From Volvox africanus (lineage: Eukaryota; Chlorophyta; Chlorophyceae; Chlamydomonadales; Volvocaceae), in NCBI GenBank assembly GCA_030268105.1, contig BSDZ01000080.1, positions 4,279,501 to 4,343,500 of the forward strand: a stretch of 64,000 nucleotides of DNA, in the 5' to 3' direction. A program made the translations under genes and the position numbers. A model generated the notes under the pieces. That model saw nothing but the letters and a program-made list of their open reading frames with translations. It was not told the DNA's origin and did not search any database. This document shows, one piece after another, positions 50,801 to 62,683 of the stretch; within the stretch, counting starts at the first letter, position 1, and every line of letters begins with the position of its first letter.

Positions 50801-51470
50801 ATGGCTTCCAAATATTCTTGGTAGGTCCTGCGGAACGGCCAATGTGTATGCAGCAAGTCTATGTTGTCATGACACACTGTGTGATCGGCCTGTCTTAAAC
50901 CTTCATTTGCCATCTTGGAAACGTTACGAATTTTGGGAAAATCGTAGATCGTGGTGGCATTAACGATTGGATTTTAAGTCAACCCTAACTCGCACATTTA
51001 CCGTTCTCATAGGATTGCAAGATGCTTGTTGACGGCGAATCTGGCGTCATTTTACCTTCCACAATCAAGTGCCATTTCATTCAATTGCGCGTTCTGAACA
51101 AGTGGGACAATAAGAAGATCTACACGCGCTCGCTTACGGCCCGCTGGCTGAAGAAGGTCAAGTCGGTTAAGAGTATGCAAAGGTGAGTTCACACCAAATA
51201 CCAACGTAATAGCCAAAGTACGTGTTGCGTACGTACCGCATTCCTAGCTGGGAAGCATCTTCCAGTTTAAACCTGATCACACGCCCTGCGTTTCCCTGTT
51301 ACAGCCTCGCTGATGCAGAAACCAAGTTCTCGAGAACATCAACCCAGTATTATCAGCAGAGATCGCACGGCCTCGCAGTGCCACATCCTGATCTGGGGCA
51401 TTACTGCATCGCGCCGAAAGTGGAAGGTCGCATCATTAATGTATTGGAGGAGGTGGTGGATTTCGACTGA
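47853..51470 (+). CDS. 5'-nucleotidase-family metallophosphatase with predicted lipid anchor
   Basis: Twelve exons: 47853-48108, 48203-48267, 48501-48647, 48791-48887, 49005-49180, 49306-49468, 49730-49854, 49938-49989, 50205-50340, 50475-50820, 51013-51182, 51305-51470; 632 residues, TGA stop. The metal-centre motifs of UshA-like enzymes are present in order: ILHFNDVYNIEE (Asp86), FSGDCYNPS (Asp125), GNHDFDYG (Asn157, His158), THMRE (His259) and GGHDHH (His282, His284). The C-terminal substrate-binding domain shows ESNLGNLVADVWR, ILNSGSLRSD and GKDGFQIF. The first motif has Tyr where many bacterial enzymes have His, as in the eukaryotic/plant subgroup starting HFNDVYNI; the substrate is not predictable. 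Instead of a signal peptide the N-terminus is MGAGCSRC: Gly2 fits N-myristoylation, and Cys5/Cys8 fit palmitoylation, followed by a disordered Pro/Ala-rich stretch of about 70 residues. This implies a cytosol-facing membrane enzyme. Confidence 0.9.
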
Positions 51471-52153
51471 AATCGGGCACGCTCAGTGTCCAGATGAGCA
51501 CTGCTGACGACGCAGGAGGAGGCGTACATATTTAATTCATGCTCGACTGTATGTCACACTGCCGCGTTATGTGTGAGTATACGTAGTTATTGTTGCCGCT
51601 CGTTCATTACTCATGGCAGGAGTTAGGAGAAAAGCAGCTTACGTGTATGATTACGACTAATGAGAAGGTTTTGTGCGTTGTTTATATGACTAGGTAGGAA
51701 TAGGTTATGTAAGAGTTACAGCAGTTTTGACAATGTTGCAATATGCACTGGACCGTTGCAAAACCTGATTGACTATCAATTGTTCACGGTTAAGATTCAT
51801 ACTCATGGTTACGATTCATTCGTTGCTAGGCATGCCACTCATCCTGAATGTAAACCACAAACCGCTCATGTCCGTGACAGCTGCTCAATCACAGTTGTTC
51901 TATCAGTGATAGGCTTGTAACTCATGCTAACGTTTCGCTTAAATCCTGCACCACCTAATGTTAAAGGCACGAAATCCAATAACGCTCGCGACCCCATGGA
52001 TAGGGTTAATGGCCTCCGTAGGAGATCACTGGACTTGCAGAACGTCCGCTGCAACAGGCCCTTGACCGTAGCCCTTTGGCCGCCTACAAACAGCAACAAC
52101 TATGTTAAATAACAATAAATGATTTTTGACGCAGCGGCTGTAAGAAGTGGTCA
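51471..52153. other. Convergent 3' region between the nucleotidase and CKS1
   Basis: Two genes end toward each other here. No coding frame is recognisable. Confidence 0.5.
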
Positions 52154-52556
52154 TTAAGCTTGCCTGAAAAGCATTATGTGGGGCTCTGGTCGGTGAATGG
52201 CGTAGTGCACCCAACCGCGGGACTGCTGCACTCCCAAAGCGCGCCATTCATTCTGCACTCACGGCAATAATAGTGTTTAACCAAACAAACGTTGTCGACC
52301 TTCCAGGGAAAAGGAACAAGGAAGCAGTTGAAACGTACAACCCACAGAACGAACGGAGCATTATCCATACTAACCTCAGATAAGAGGCGACCCTTGGGCA
52401 ACAGCTGTGCAATCTCCTGAGGAAGCACAACATGCCTGCAACCGGAAATAGTAAATTAAGCCGCCAACGCTTGGCTGCCAAGATCAACACGATGTACCTG
52501 TACTCATAAATATCATCAAAGTACTTCTCAGAGTATTGAATGTTGTTCTGGGCCAT
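52154..52556 (-). CDS. CKS1: Cyclin-dependent kinase regulatory subunit CKS1
   Basis: Three exons on the minus strand: 52556-52498, 52435-52375, 52252-52154; 72 residues, TAA stop. CKS proteins bind cyclin-dependent kinases and recognise phosphorylated partners during the cell cycle. Nearly the whole protein matches the family: [59 protein letters not shown]. The Ser/Trp/Arg anion-binding pocket and the HxPEPH hinge, which governs strand exchange between monomer and dimer, are intact. It lacks the Gln/Asn-rich tail of Arabidopsis CKS1 and ends three residues after MLF. The introns are only 62 and 122 bases, which splits the gene into exons of 20-33 codons and hides it from simple frame scanning. 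Confidence 0.96.
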
Positions 52557-53010
52557 TGCGGGTGCTTACGTCCTTGAAGAAAATGTTATGCGCAATAATC
52601 GCCTTTATAATCGCACAAGATAGAATAAATGCGCAAAACAATTTTCTACAAGAATTACGAAAGTACTTGAGCTTCCAGTGGATGGAACTGCATAGCTTTT
52701 AAACAAACATGCCTGGAACTTGTACGGTGTGAAGTACACGTGAACAATTGTAATAGCATGGAGTTGCTGAATATGTTCTATGGATGCGGTTATTAGAACG
52801 AAGAATGTTGCATTAATAGTTGCATTGGAAGGTTGAGGATGAACTCCAACCTCAGGTGATCACAGAGGATTGTGACTTCCATTCCCACGTTTGAATAGCT
52901 CCCAAGTATAACCATTAGCAGTGGCAGAGTCATTTTTATTCACGCACTAATATTCTGCTCATTACTTCATCCGCGGCCTAGTTGTAACGCTTGCGTGGTC
53001 CTCCTGAAAA
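52557..53010. promoter_or_regulatory. Divergent promoter region, CKS1 / reductase
   Basis: The 454 bases between two outward-pointing start codons must contain both promoters. It is AT-rich; I recognise no specific binding site. Confidence 0.4.
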
Positions 53011-56000
53011 ATGCCCTTCTATGATGGATGGATACCCAAATGGGGCAGCGCATATTGGCGATGGACAGTTGCAAGTGTGCCTATCGCTTGGTACCTCGTT
53101 AGCCGCCGTCGCCGTGCAGATACGACCCAGGACCGTACGGATTTCGACGGATTCCTCAAGGCGGTAGAGCCCGTCGGCTCAACCGGCAGTCAGCTCAAGC
53201 CTGGCAAGATGAGCGGTCCCATTGATGCATTTTATAAGGATGCCGGCATACAGGGAGATTCGCGGAACCCATTGGATTTTGACAGTTTCTTGCTGAGCAG
53301 TAGGACCGGGGTTAAGTCCCAAGCGGAGTCCCCCAACACCCAGCGTCTCGCAGAAATGCGGCATCCCGGACCTTCGCCAGACATGAAGCCCGTAACTATA
53401 CTTTACGGCACTGAGTATGGCTTTTCGAAAGAAATTGCGGAAAAGCTTTGCCAGCAACTTCAGACATCCGGCAGTTTCTGGTGAGGCATCGGGGAACACT
53501 GAAATTATAGAGCTGCATGCAAGGCGGCGCTGCAGATCTGGGGTATCTGCTGCGCTGCTGTATTCTGGTAAACGAAAACGGGCTGACTGTAAGCGCTTAC
53601 ATGTGGAATTCTATCCGCACAAGTTCCCACAGCACCAGTCCTCCAAAATCAAGGCCAGGCTGCAATAAAATTGGTTGTGGTTGGTCTTCCACATGCCACA
53701 GGCCGCTACTGGAGAACATGGCCGATCATCCGCAAGGCTATGACTTTTCCAAAACACAGGTTGCGCTGGTGGCTTGCTCGACCCAGGTAGACTACCTAGA
53801 GCCGTAACCGTTTGAAGATAGGCGAGCCTATGAATAAAACGTTTCACAGCTTGCATGTATGATATTGGCACCCCAACGAGGCCTGATACGGGTGTTGTCC
53901 TTTTTCTTGTGTATCAGGGTGATGGTGTACCCCCCACGGAGTCCCGTGATTTTTGCGAATGGCTTTTTTCTGGCAAGGCAGGAACCCTGGGCCACATCAA
54001 GTTCGCCGTGTGCGCACTTGGTGACAAGTGAGTGCGTTCACGGCAATGGACACGACCTACATGAATGTATATCCGTGGTGACATATAATGCCGTGGAGCA
54101 TTTGCATTTACACAAGAATCAAACAGAGTGAATTTACGGAATGGCGTCGACCTGCAGATCCTATACTCATTTTTGCCGTTGCGGCAAGCTACTGGATGTG
54201 GCTTTCGAGACGGCGGGTGCTCAGCGGCTGGTCGACCGGGTGGATGTAAACAAAGAAGACTGGACCGCTGTTGACATGTGGCTGGCAGCAGTGGTCCAAG
54301 CTGTGAAGGATTTGCGTTTACAGAGCTTTGGAGACCTGGGCCTAGGTGCGCAGGGGCTCATCGAATTACCTAGAAATTTAGCAAACAGGATTATTAGGGG
54401 TGATATTGATCTGTTGGAAGGTTCAGAAGTTCATGATGCGATGTTGTACCCTCGCAGCCACCTCGCCGTCAGCTGGCGCCGAAAAGGGACACGGCCCTAA
54501 GAAGTGGGGTAAGAGTCGACCGTTTTGGGGAACGGTGCTTGCACTGGAGAGCCTCTGCGTGTTGAAGAACGCGGACGATAAGAACACAGTGCGCATGGAG
54601 GTGGACCTGGGCAACTCGGGCATCACTTACTTGCCTGGAGATGCCCTTGGGCTGTACCCCAGCAACGATATCAAGGTAAGATGCTCCTGCGCGACGAGGC
54701 TTCTTCGTGACCATGTCCTCTTTACAGTTCTTACACGTAGTCACGTACGTCACAAAATCTTGCAGGCTGTGCATGCGCACACAGCTCAAAGCTCCACCGA
54801 TAACACATGGGTCAGGCTGCTACGTTATCCCCACATGCATCTCTGTGCTTCCTAATGTGGGACGGTTACGGTCTTTGACAGGCTGTGGAGGAGCTTATTC
54901 GGGTCATGGGTGCCTCAGCTTCAGATCAAGTTCCGGTGCCGAGCTGGCACTATGATGAGGGTGAAGGGACGCGGGATAAGATGACGCTTGCAGAGGTGCT
55001 GGCCAAGTGTTATGATATCAGGTACCTCGGTGATGGGTGACTGCTTACACTGACACGATTGAATCATATGATTGAACACGATAATACACTTGCTTGCCTC
55101 TGCAGGTCACCTAAGCCAGAGCTGCTCAAGCTGCTGGTGTCCGCACTCGATACAGATGAGCACGCAGGGAACGGATATGGCAGCAGTGCCAGCACCTACA
55201 CCACTAATGGGGGGATTCCCGCTGCGCGACATCAACAGCTGCGGTGCGCACTTTCTGACACAGCTGCCATGGACCAGTACCTGGCGCCGCGGCACGTGGT
55301 TGACATTCTAGAGGACGCAGGGCCTGGGAGACTTACCGTCACGCAGGTCTGTGCATGGGCAAATCTTCGTTAGAGTCGTTTGGCCACTGTGTTATCGGCA
55401 TTGGGACAGGAAGCAATAGAGGAAGCAATATAACTGTGTCAAAGGTTCTATTGCTTCCTCTATAGAAAGCAATAGAACTGTGTCAAAGGTTCTATTGCTT
55501 CCTCTATAGAAAGCAATAGAACATTTGCTATTCCAATCATATAATACGATTTGGTTTTTGCACCTACTTCTCAGGTGCTACTCTGCCTGCGCCAGCTTCA
55601 GCCTCGGCTATACTCCATCTCGTCGTCCCCTCTGGAAGACCCCTGCCGTGTGCAAGTGACCGTGGCAGAGGTCAAATATGAAAGCTTGGACAAGGCGCGC
55701 GTCGGCGTATGCTCCACCATGATCTCAGAGCGCCTTCAGGTATGGTGCGGGTGATAAACGGTCACTTGGTGGTTACTCTTGCACAACACGTGATGTATAA
55801 GTTGCACGTAATCCATAAAGCTGTCTTGTCGTACAAATGGTCCCGAAAGCTCGCAACGCGATGTGCTCCCAGGGCAGAACGCGTTTCACTGCCTTCACAT
55901 CGTGCTTGTACTGCCGCTGTATGTTTGCAGGTTGGCGTACGTGTGCCGGTGTACGTGCACAAAAATCCGGACTTTAGGCTTCCATCCAGCTCATCCACAC

Positions 56001-56578
56001 CTATCATTATGGTGGGGCCCGGCACGGGTCTGGCACCCTTCCGGTCGTTCATTATGCAGCGATTGACCGAGCATCGACCAGGCGAGTCGCTGGGTCGCAT
56101 GTTGCTATACTTCGGCTGCCGCCGCCGCGATCAAGATTACCTGTACGGCAAGGCCCTGGAGGAATGGGCTGCCGATAACAAAATCACGCTCTTCACCGCG
56201 TTCTCCCGTGAGCAGGTATGTTTAAGTGTCTGTGACTACACAGTTAGTGAAGGCCGTCACTAGTGCGTTGGGCAACTCCTTGTAGGGAATAGGTTTTCGC
56301 TACAATCTCCCTGAATGTGCTCTTCCATTTTTGATTCACAGAAGGAAAAGGTGTACGTGCAAAACCGGCTGGCGGAAAGTGCAGACCTGGTGTGGGAGCT
56401 GCTACAGCAGGGCGGCCACTTCTATGTATGCGGAGATGCAGGGTCCATGGCTGGCGCGGTTGAGCAGACGCTCCTCCAGTTGATTAGTGAGCGGCTGGAT
56501 GGCAGCCGCGAGGCGGCAGGGGCTTACTTGCAAGCGCTTTCAGACGCGGGCCGGTATCAGCGCGATGTCTGGTACTAG
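53011..56578 (+). CDS. CPR: NADPH-cytochrome P450 reductase-like diflavin reductase
   Basis: Ten exons: 53011-53480, 53702-53786, 53918-54027, 54158-54345, 54458-54675, 54882-55021, 55106-55346, 55575-55739, 55931-56215, 56342-56578; 712 residues, TAG stop. Such enzymes pass electrons from NADPH through FAD and FMN to membrane P450s or similar acceptors. A weakly hydrophobic segment at residues 16-31 followed by SRRRR suggests an N-terminal ER anchor. FMN domain: ILYGTEYGFSKEIAEKL (130-146), ACSTQGDGVPPTE, ALGDKSYTHFC. FAD domain: PFWGTVL, YLPGDALGLYP, RLYSISSSP, VGVCS. NADPH domain: VGPGTGLAPFRSF, FGCRRRDQDYLY, YVCGDAGSMA, and a C-terminal aromatic, DVWY. The end YQRDVWY also recalls sulfite reductase flavoproteins, so the acceptor is not certain, but the membrane anchor favours P450 reductase. 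Its seventh intron carries a tandem palindromic repeat. Confidence 0.92.
55409..55522 (+). repeat. Tandem 44-bp palindromic repeat inside a reductase intron
   Basis: Two identical 44-base units (55432-55475, 55476-55519) follow a partial unit. Each contains AAGCAATAGAAC and its reverse complement GTTCTATTGCTT, 12-bp perfect arms separated by 10-base loops. Two alternative hairpins can form (55467-55500 or 55489-55522). The block lies in intron 55347-55574. Confidence 0.9.
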
Positions 56579-57863
56579 AGCACAAACAAGCATTTGGTAT
56601 CTGCGGTGTGAGCGAATGAACTGCGAGGGTCTGACGCCGTTTCAGGTAACGGGTAGGTTGGCAAACGCACCAGGTGGTCATGGTATTCACATATAGATTC
56701 CATTGCCACCACCGCCAGGTGGCGCAGTCGGCAGTCAAGCCATTATTAGGATAATCCTGATGCGATACACATTCGAAACAGTTGCAGAACTCCCATTCCT
56801 GCTTGCGTCTTTCCTGCCCACCGTATCTTGCCACGCGTGCCTGCCATCACGCCATGATGGAGCCCTACGCTAACCCGCCTTTTTTATTTTTTGTTAGAGA
56901 GGCACAGAGGACGTAGAACAATGGCTCACCACGCTTTTATATCGATGGTACTGTGAGAGAAGGGAGTGAGATAAAGGCCTAGGTTTGACATGTCTTATGT
57001 CTCAATTGGGCTGAGGAACATTCTAGGGCAGCTTCCGTATAGGTCGGCAGTTGCTTTCGGTGTACCGCAGGGTGAAACAAACAGAATTATCAGGACCTTG
57101 GGGATTAGTCCCTGAAACGGATAATTTACGCGGGGCCACTTTTTCAGATTGCTCTGGTCGCGAGATATCAGGCTTTGTGCAACACGAGTGAGACTCGACT
57201 TTTGTACTCAGCGTGGAAAAACGCCTGAACTTTTGTGCAGACTGTCTTGATGAATGCGGCCCCAACCACAAGGCTTGCATGAACCCGTATTACTTCGGGT
57301 ATGTAAGCCTGGTCACGCGCACGGTGTGAACTCCACAGTTCCCCCGGGTCTACTTTCCCATGTTATATCAAGCTATTACCGGTTTGTCTATTGATGGATA
57401 AGTTCACTCGAGAAGTAAGTTGTGGCAATAATTAGACGCTCTGTAACTACAACACGGCTACGACAGCCACAACCCAAACTCTTGCACCACGTATATGAAT
57501 ATCAAACTTTTTCGGCATCACCTATTTAAACTGATACAGGCGTACATGGAAAGTTGCAACCTGACCTTAAGCGGCGAAGCTCAAATGGAAAAATACAGAA
57601 CCCAAAACGTTCGTCCAACTGTCTTTGGTAAAAATTAAAAGAAAATTGGAGCAATTCCACGAGTTCAGAAGAAGGATTACAAAATTCGTACTCGGTCTAT
57701 ATTCCAAAAAGAAAGCAATTCCTATCCGTTTTCTACGTAGCCAACGGCAGGCTTATATAGGTGAAGTCCGACTATTGTTGTGCTATTAGTGAGCGAGCTA
57801 GCGAACACCTTCACCGCTGTCTTCCTGCCACCTTTGAGTGCCAACGATTCTTACCTTAACACC
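56579..57863. other. Intergenic, reductase to inositol-phosphate synthase
   Basis: It holds the reductase 3' flank and the INO1 promoter. No recognisable coding frame; the right part (57400-57780) is AT-rich. Confidence 0.45.
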
Positions 57864-59772
57864 ATGCTTGTCGATAGTTTCGAGGTCCAGTCTCCCAATG
57901 TGGTGTACACGGACGATTACATTACCAGCACATATGAGTATGCTTCAACGAAGCTGGACCGCGCTCCTGATGGAAAATGGGTCGTCAAGCCGACGAAGTC
58001 CACCTACCAGTTCCGCGTCGACCGGCGCGTGCCAAAACTCGGGTATGATTAAACCGGTTGACAATTGGATCAAATGCTTTGCGAAAAAGTGTTCAAAGGC
58101 CTTTATGCCGCTTGAGGACGCCTTCCCCGCAGAGTTATGCTTGTGGGCTGGGGTGGGAACAACGGTACAACTCTTACAGCTGGTATTCTTGCAAACAAGC
58201 AGTAAGCTCAAGAATGCGACATGGAATATATGTATGTTGCCTCGCCATCTGCCAAGTTGACGCCCATTCCTTTTTTTTGGCTCGCAGTGGCATCACTTGG
58301 ATGACTAAAGATGGCCTAAAGAAGCCGAATTTCTACGGATCGCTTACCCAGGCTGCCACTTTGCGAATTGGCAATTACGAGGGCGAGGAAGTGTATGCTC
58401 CGTTTAAGGCTCTCTTGCCGATGGTTGATCCGGTTGATATTGTCCTTGGAGGATGGGACATTTCTGGGATGAATCTCGCCGAGGCCATGGAGCGCAGTAA
58501 AGTCCTGGACTGGACCCTGCAGGAGCAGCTGGTGCCATATATGCGCGATATGGTACCACTCCCAGGTGTTATTGTGGACTTGAAACGCCCTGTGGCTTAT
58601 TGTAATGTCTTTTGAGTTGTGTCTGCCACATGATCGCTACCAGCCCATTGGTCTGTGCACCTGGCAAGGGCCTGTACGATTACTCTTAGTCGCCCCGTCC
58701 CACACCTGGTGCCTGCTGACAGACTGCTTGCCTAAGCTGGCATGGTTTTTTACCCTCTGCTTCACCCACAGGCATCTATGACCCAGACTTCGTTGCTGCG
58801 AATCAGGAGGAGCGTGCCGATAATGTCATTAAAGGCAGCAAGCGTGAGCAGATGGAAGCGATCCGCCATCAGATTCGGGCATTCAAGGAGACGAACTCCC
58901 TGAATAAGGTGGTTGTACTTTGGACCGCCAACACTGAGCGTTTCGCTCAGGTGGTTGAGGGCTTGAACGACACAGCAGACAACCTGATGGTCTCGATTGA
59001 CCGTGACGAAGCAGAAATCGCTCCCAGCACCTTGTATGCGGTGGCGTGCGTCTTGGAGGGCGTGCCGTTTGTTAACGGGTCGCCGCAGAACACTTTCGTT
59101 CCAGGAATGATTGAGCTCGCCGTCAAGCATAGCGTGCTGATTGGAGGGGACGATTTCAAGTCGGGACAGACCAAGCTGAAATCGGTATTGGTGGATTTCC
59201 TGGTCGGCGCGGGCATCAAGCCGACGTCAATTGTGTCGTACAACCATCTCGGTAACAATGATGGATTGAACCTGTCGGCGCCGCAGACGTTCCGAAGCAA
59301 AGAAATCTCCAAATCAAATGTGGTTGATGACATGGTCGCCTCAAACAGCATCCTGTATGCCCCTGGCGAGCATCCCGACCACGTGGTGGTAATCAAGTAC
59401 GTGCCATACGTGGGCGACTCAAAGCGGGCGATGGACGAGTATACAAGTGAAATTTTTATGGGCGGCCGTAACACTCTTGTCATCCACAACACATGCGAGG
59501 ATTCACTCCTAGCCGCACCGATTATCCTTGACCTGGTGCTGCTTGCCGAATTGATAACGCGCATCAACCTGAAGAAGGACGACGAGGAAGCTTTCCATGG
59601 GTTGCATCCCATTGCCGTTCTCCTCTCCTACTTGACCAAGGCGCCGTTGGTGCCGTATGGCACCCCTGTCGTCAATGCACTGGCGAAACAGCGGGCAATG
59701 CTTGAAAACATCCTACGAGCCTGTGTTGGGCTTGCGCCCGATAGCCAGATGTTGCTGGAGTTCAAGGCGTGA
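57864..59772 (+). CDS. INO1: Inositol-3-phosphate synthase
   Basis: Four exons: 57864-58042, 58133-58201, 58288-58565, 58772-59772; 508 residues, TGA stop, full family length. It converts glucose-6-phosphate to 1D-myo-inositol-3-phosphate with bound NAD+, the first and limiting step of inositol synthesis, in the cytosol. The N-terminus starts like plant enzymes ([20 protein letters not shown]). The NAD-binding motif [14 protein letters not shown] begins at about residue 64. Strongly conserved blocks follow: [108 protein letters not shown] and the C-terminal [15 protein letters not shown]. The last exon alone carries two thirds of the protein. Confidence 0.97.
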
Positions 59773-60747
59773 TTTGGGCCAGGTTGTAGGCGTCTATGGA
59801 GAGAATCACGGGGCTGCATGGTGATTTTGAGTGTGGTGCGCTGAAAGTGTGGTTTATCGGGTGTTCGAAAGCGTTTTTCTAAGAGAAGCCCTATTGTGGC
59901 CAGGACTTGCTAGTTTTGAGGGTTGAAGTAGCTCAACATCCGTCTCACTGTACATATCATAGGGGCCTCTGCTTGTCCTCTGCGAACAGGTTAAATGGTG
60001 TTGCTGCTTTGAAGTTTGCCGCTCTACTTCACTGTCTGACTCTTTGGACCTACCGTTGTCTTCGGACCTACCGTTTTATTGCAAGGGCTGCGTCCTATTT
60101 AGGTCTGGGGTAGATAGATTTGCGGGTACCCAAGAATTAGTTGCGTTTAGCAATGACAGCCCCCATGATGAATATTCTTGCATTGCGGCGCCTTTCAGAT
60201 GAATATATTTGTTAATGCGCGAGCGTGTAGCATGCATGTTGGATATGAGAAATCTCGCAGTAGTTACACATAGGTAAATGGCATGGAAGCCCATCTTGCC
60301 CATCCTGTTCATACACTTGACACGCAACTTTGCTAACCTCAAACTTTGTGTCTGTAACTTACTGCGTCACTACCACGATGTCAACTGATTGCAAGCATGC
60401 AAACTTCTACACCTATCCCTTTACCATCAGGAAACTCGTTTGCAATCCGGAAATCGAGCTCATCGACTCAAAAGCAAGCGACCTCATCGATTGCCCGCCC
60501 CCTCCTTCCTGTGCACTTTATTCCCTTATTCGGAACTCCCATCACTCTCGCATGATTGATAGTACAATAACTGAAGCACTCCCAGAGCGTCCGGTACCAA
60601 GTCATGATATGGAGCCATCCATATTATTGCAGATGAGCTGCAGTGGCGCACTGATAAATGACAGGTCTCCAGCATGCAGTGCACTTAGTGACTACTGCTG
60701 GTAATCGCTACTATTGAGCACCTCATGTGCTGCCGAGCTGAGTTCCC
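59773..60747. other. Convergent 3' region between INO1 and the armadillo gene
   Basis: Both neighbours end here. The frame at 60330-60704 (+) resembles nothing known. A short direct repeat (GGACCTACCGTT) occurs twice near 60046-60075. Confidence 0.45.
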
Positions 60748-62683
60748 TCAAATCTTGACACCCATTTCAAGCGCCGCTGCAGCTAGCTTTTCTTCGGTCG
60801 ATGGCATCTTCAGCAACTCTGTCAATATCATACGGCTGCGCACTCCACACATATCTGTATCGGGCAAGCCCTTCGCGGTCACCACGCGCACTAAGGGCTG
60901 GAGAATACCCGCATCCAGCGCCCGATTCTTGGCTTTGGCGTCCAACAAGGCGAGGTTATGTAGCGCACCCAATGCATGATCCATCACCTGTTCGTGAGGG
61001 CATGGTGTGGTTGCACAAGGTGCAAATTCTTGTATCTGCAGCTAGTGGCAGATCCTGGTCCAGGCATGGGTCCAGATACCGGTAGGTAAAGCCACGGCGG
61101 TTATAAAGCACCGACAATCAGCCATGACGTTTCGCTATTCATAATGCTCAGCCATTTCCGTAGCTACAGTTGCACTGCCTGTGCCACTTCTCTGCCTGCA
61201 CCCATGCATTCGTGCAAAAATAGACACCCCTTTCAGCACCGACTTCCGCCGCGGCACAAGATTGCACACTGAGCGCACCGGTTCACTGATTGGTGCCACT
61301 CGAAGGACCTCCACGAGCGCCTCCACGCCTCCCTCTTCCCGAATCATTCGCCGATTAGTCTGATCTGCTGCTAAGTTCATTACCAGTGTCACTGCGCGGT
61401 CCAGGTTAGGCCGGCTAAAGTCTGCGGCACGGATGAACCTGCAGGTCGGATGAACACACAGCATCCATTTGGGGCAAGTAGCCTAACAATAGCAAAATGT
61501 GACATGCAAGAACCCCTATACTGTCAAGCCCCTTGGGCCCCCTGGCACATCCTGCACCATACTTGATGAGGGGTGCTGCGGCCCCTGCAAGGCACACCCT
61601 TTGGCGGCCTTCAGGGTTTAGCGCCATGATGGAAAGCGCCTGCATCACCGAGCCCGCCAGCGCCGTGGCAGGTCCGTCCTTCAGGATGGCCACCAGCTCG
61701 TCCATGATGTTCGAGTTAGCTACTTCCACAGGGTAACCCCGGGCAATCTTCTTCACGCGTTCACATGCGCCCATCGCCAGCATGGAGTTTCGCATCTATT
61801 GATCAAGGAGCAGATGCTCGATAGGACAGTGGGAAAAGCACAAGTACAGGGCGAAGAGATAAGTTTGAGGAATGTGTGATCTCCAGGGCTAAAGGTGTTG
61901 TTTGGGCATCGCCGCCATAAAGGAAGGCGAGGCACCAGGAATCTCCAGCTGATGCGCATTGCATTTGCAAACACGATCTGGAACGTATGTAAGGGCCGGA
62001 TATAGGATCCCGGGGAAGTCTGATGGGAATCTACGCAGCAATTCATGCGCGGCTGTCTATGGCTGATACGAAGGGGGAAGACGAAAAAATGACAGCATTG
62101 TAAGAGCACGTGCTCGGAAAGGATTTGTCGTTGCATACATAAGGGTTTTCATCCCGGACGGGTTCCATGTGCTTCACAAGACTTGATTGGGAAAGGAAAG
62201 GGATTGCCGGTCCTCCTGGTGCCGGTTTTGTTTATCAAGCGCAGGTGTCCGATTAGAATTGCGAACCTCTTCAGCTACACAACTCACACCTGGCTTGCGG
62301 ACGGTAATATATGGCAATATGCTTGGCTTCAGGCGCTGTACTGTGAACGTCTGCTATCGCACGTTGTGGCACCTCCAGCCCGCCCCACCCAAACTACGCA
62401 CCTTGAGGCAGCCCACAATCTCATGCACAACGCGCTCCTCTGGTTTCTCTGCTCTTAGAAGGTCTGCACTGGCTTCCGAGTGAACTACAATGCTGGTGTG
62501 TTCATTTTCCTTTTTTCCTGAGAGGGGTCCTAAGGGCGTACTCTTGGATTTAGAGGGCGTGCCGTGTCCGCCATGTCCACCATTTCTGACTCGAAGACTT
62601 CCATTGTGTTCCAGCACGCCTGGTTCCTCTTGCATGCTGATGCAAGGAACACTTGACGAACTGCCGACAGAACGAATGACCAT
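60748..62683 (-). CDS. Armadillo-repeat protein
   Basis: Four-exon model on the minus strand: 62683-62402, 61795-61563, 61438-61270, 60987-60748; 307 residues, TGA stop, all junctions in phase. Residues 1-70 are polar, Ser/Gly/Lys-rich and disordered. From about residue 80 the chain forms successive armadillo helices: HEIVGCLKMRNSMLAMGACERVKKIA, IMDELVAILKDGPATALAGSVMQ, AVTLVMNLAADQTNRRMIREEG, VEALVEVLRVAPI, HALGALHNLALLDAKAKNRALD and GILQPLVRVVTA. Armadillo folds are protein-binding scaffolds; the partner is unknown. No U-box or F-box is visible. Typical ARM proteins have more repeats, and the ATG used lies just after a possible donor-like site (AAG/GTAACT at about 62703), so further upstream exons are possible. 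Confidence 0.75.

Noticed and set aside
58947..59612. 221-codon frame on the minus strand
   Set aside because: Lies wholly inside the long last INO1 exon in antisense; Ser/Arg-rich composition of a shadow frame.
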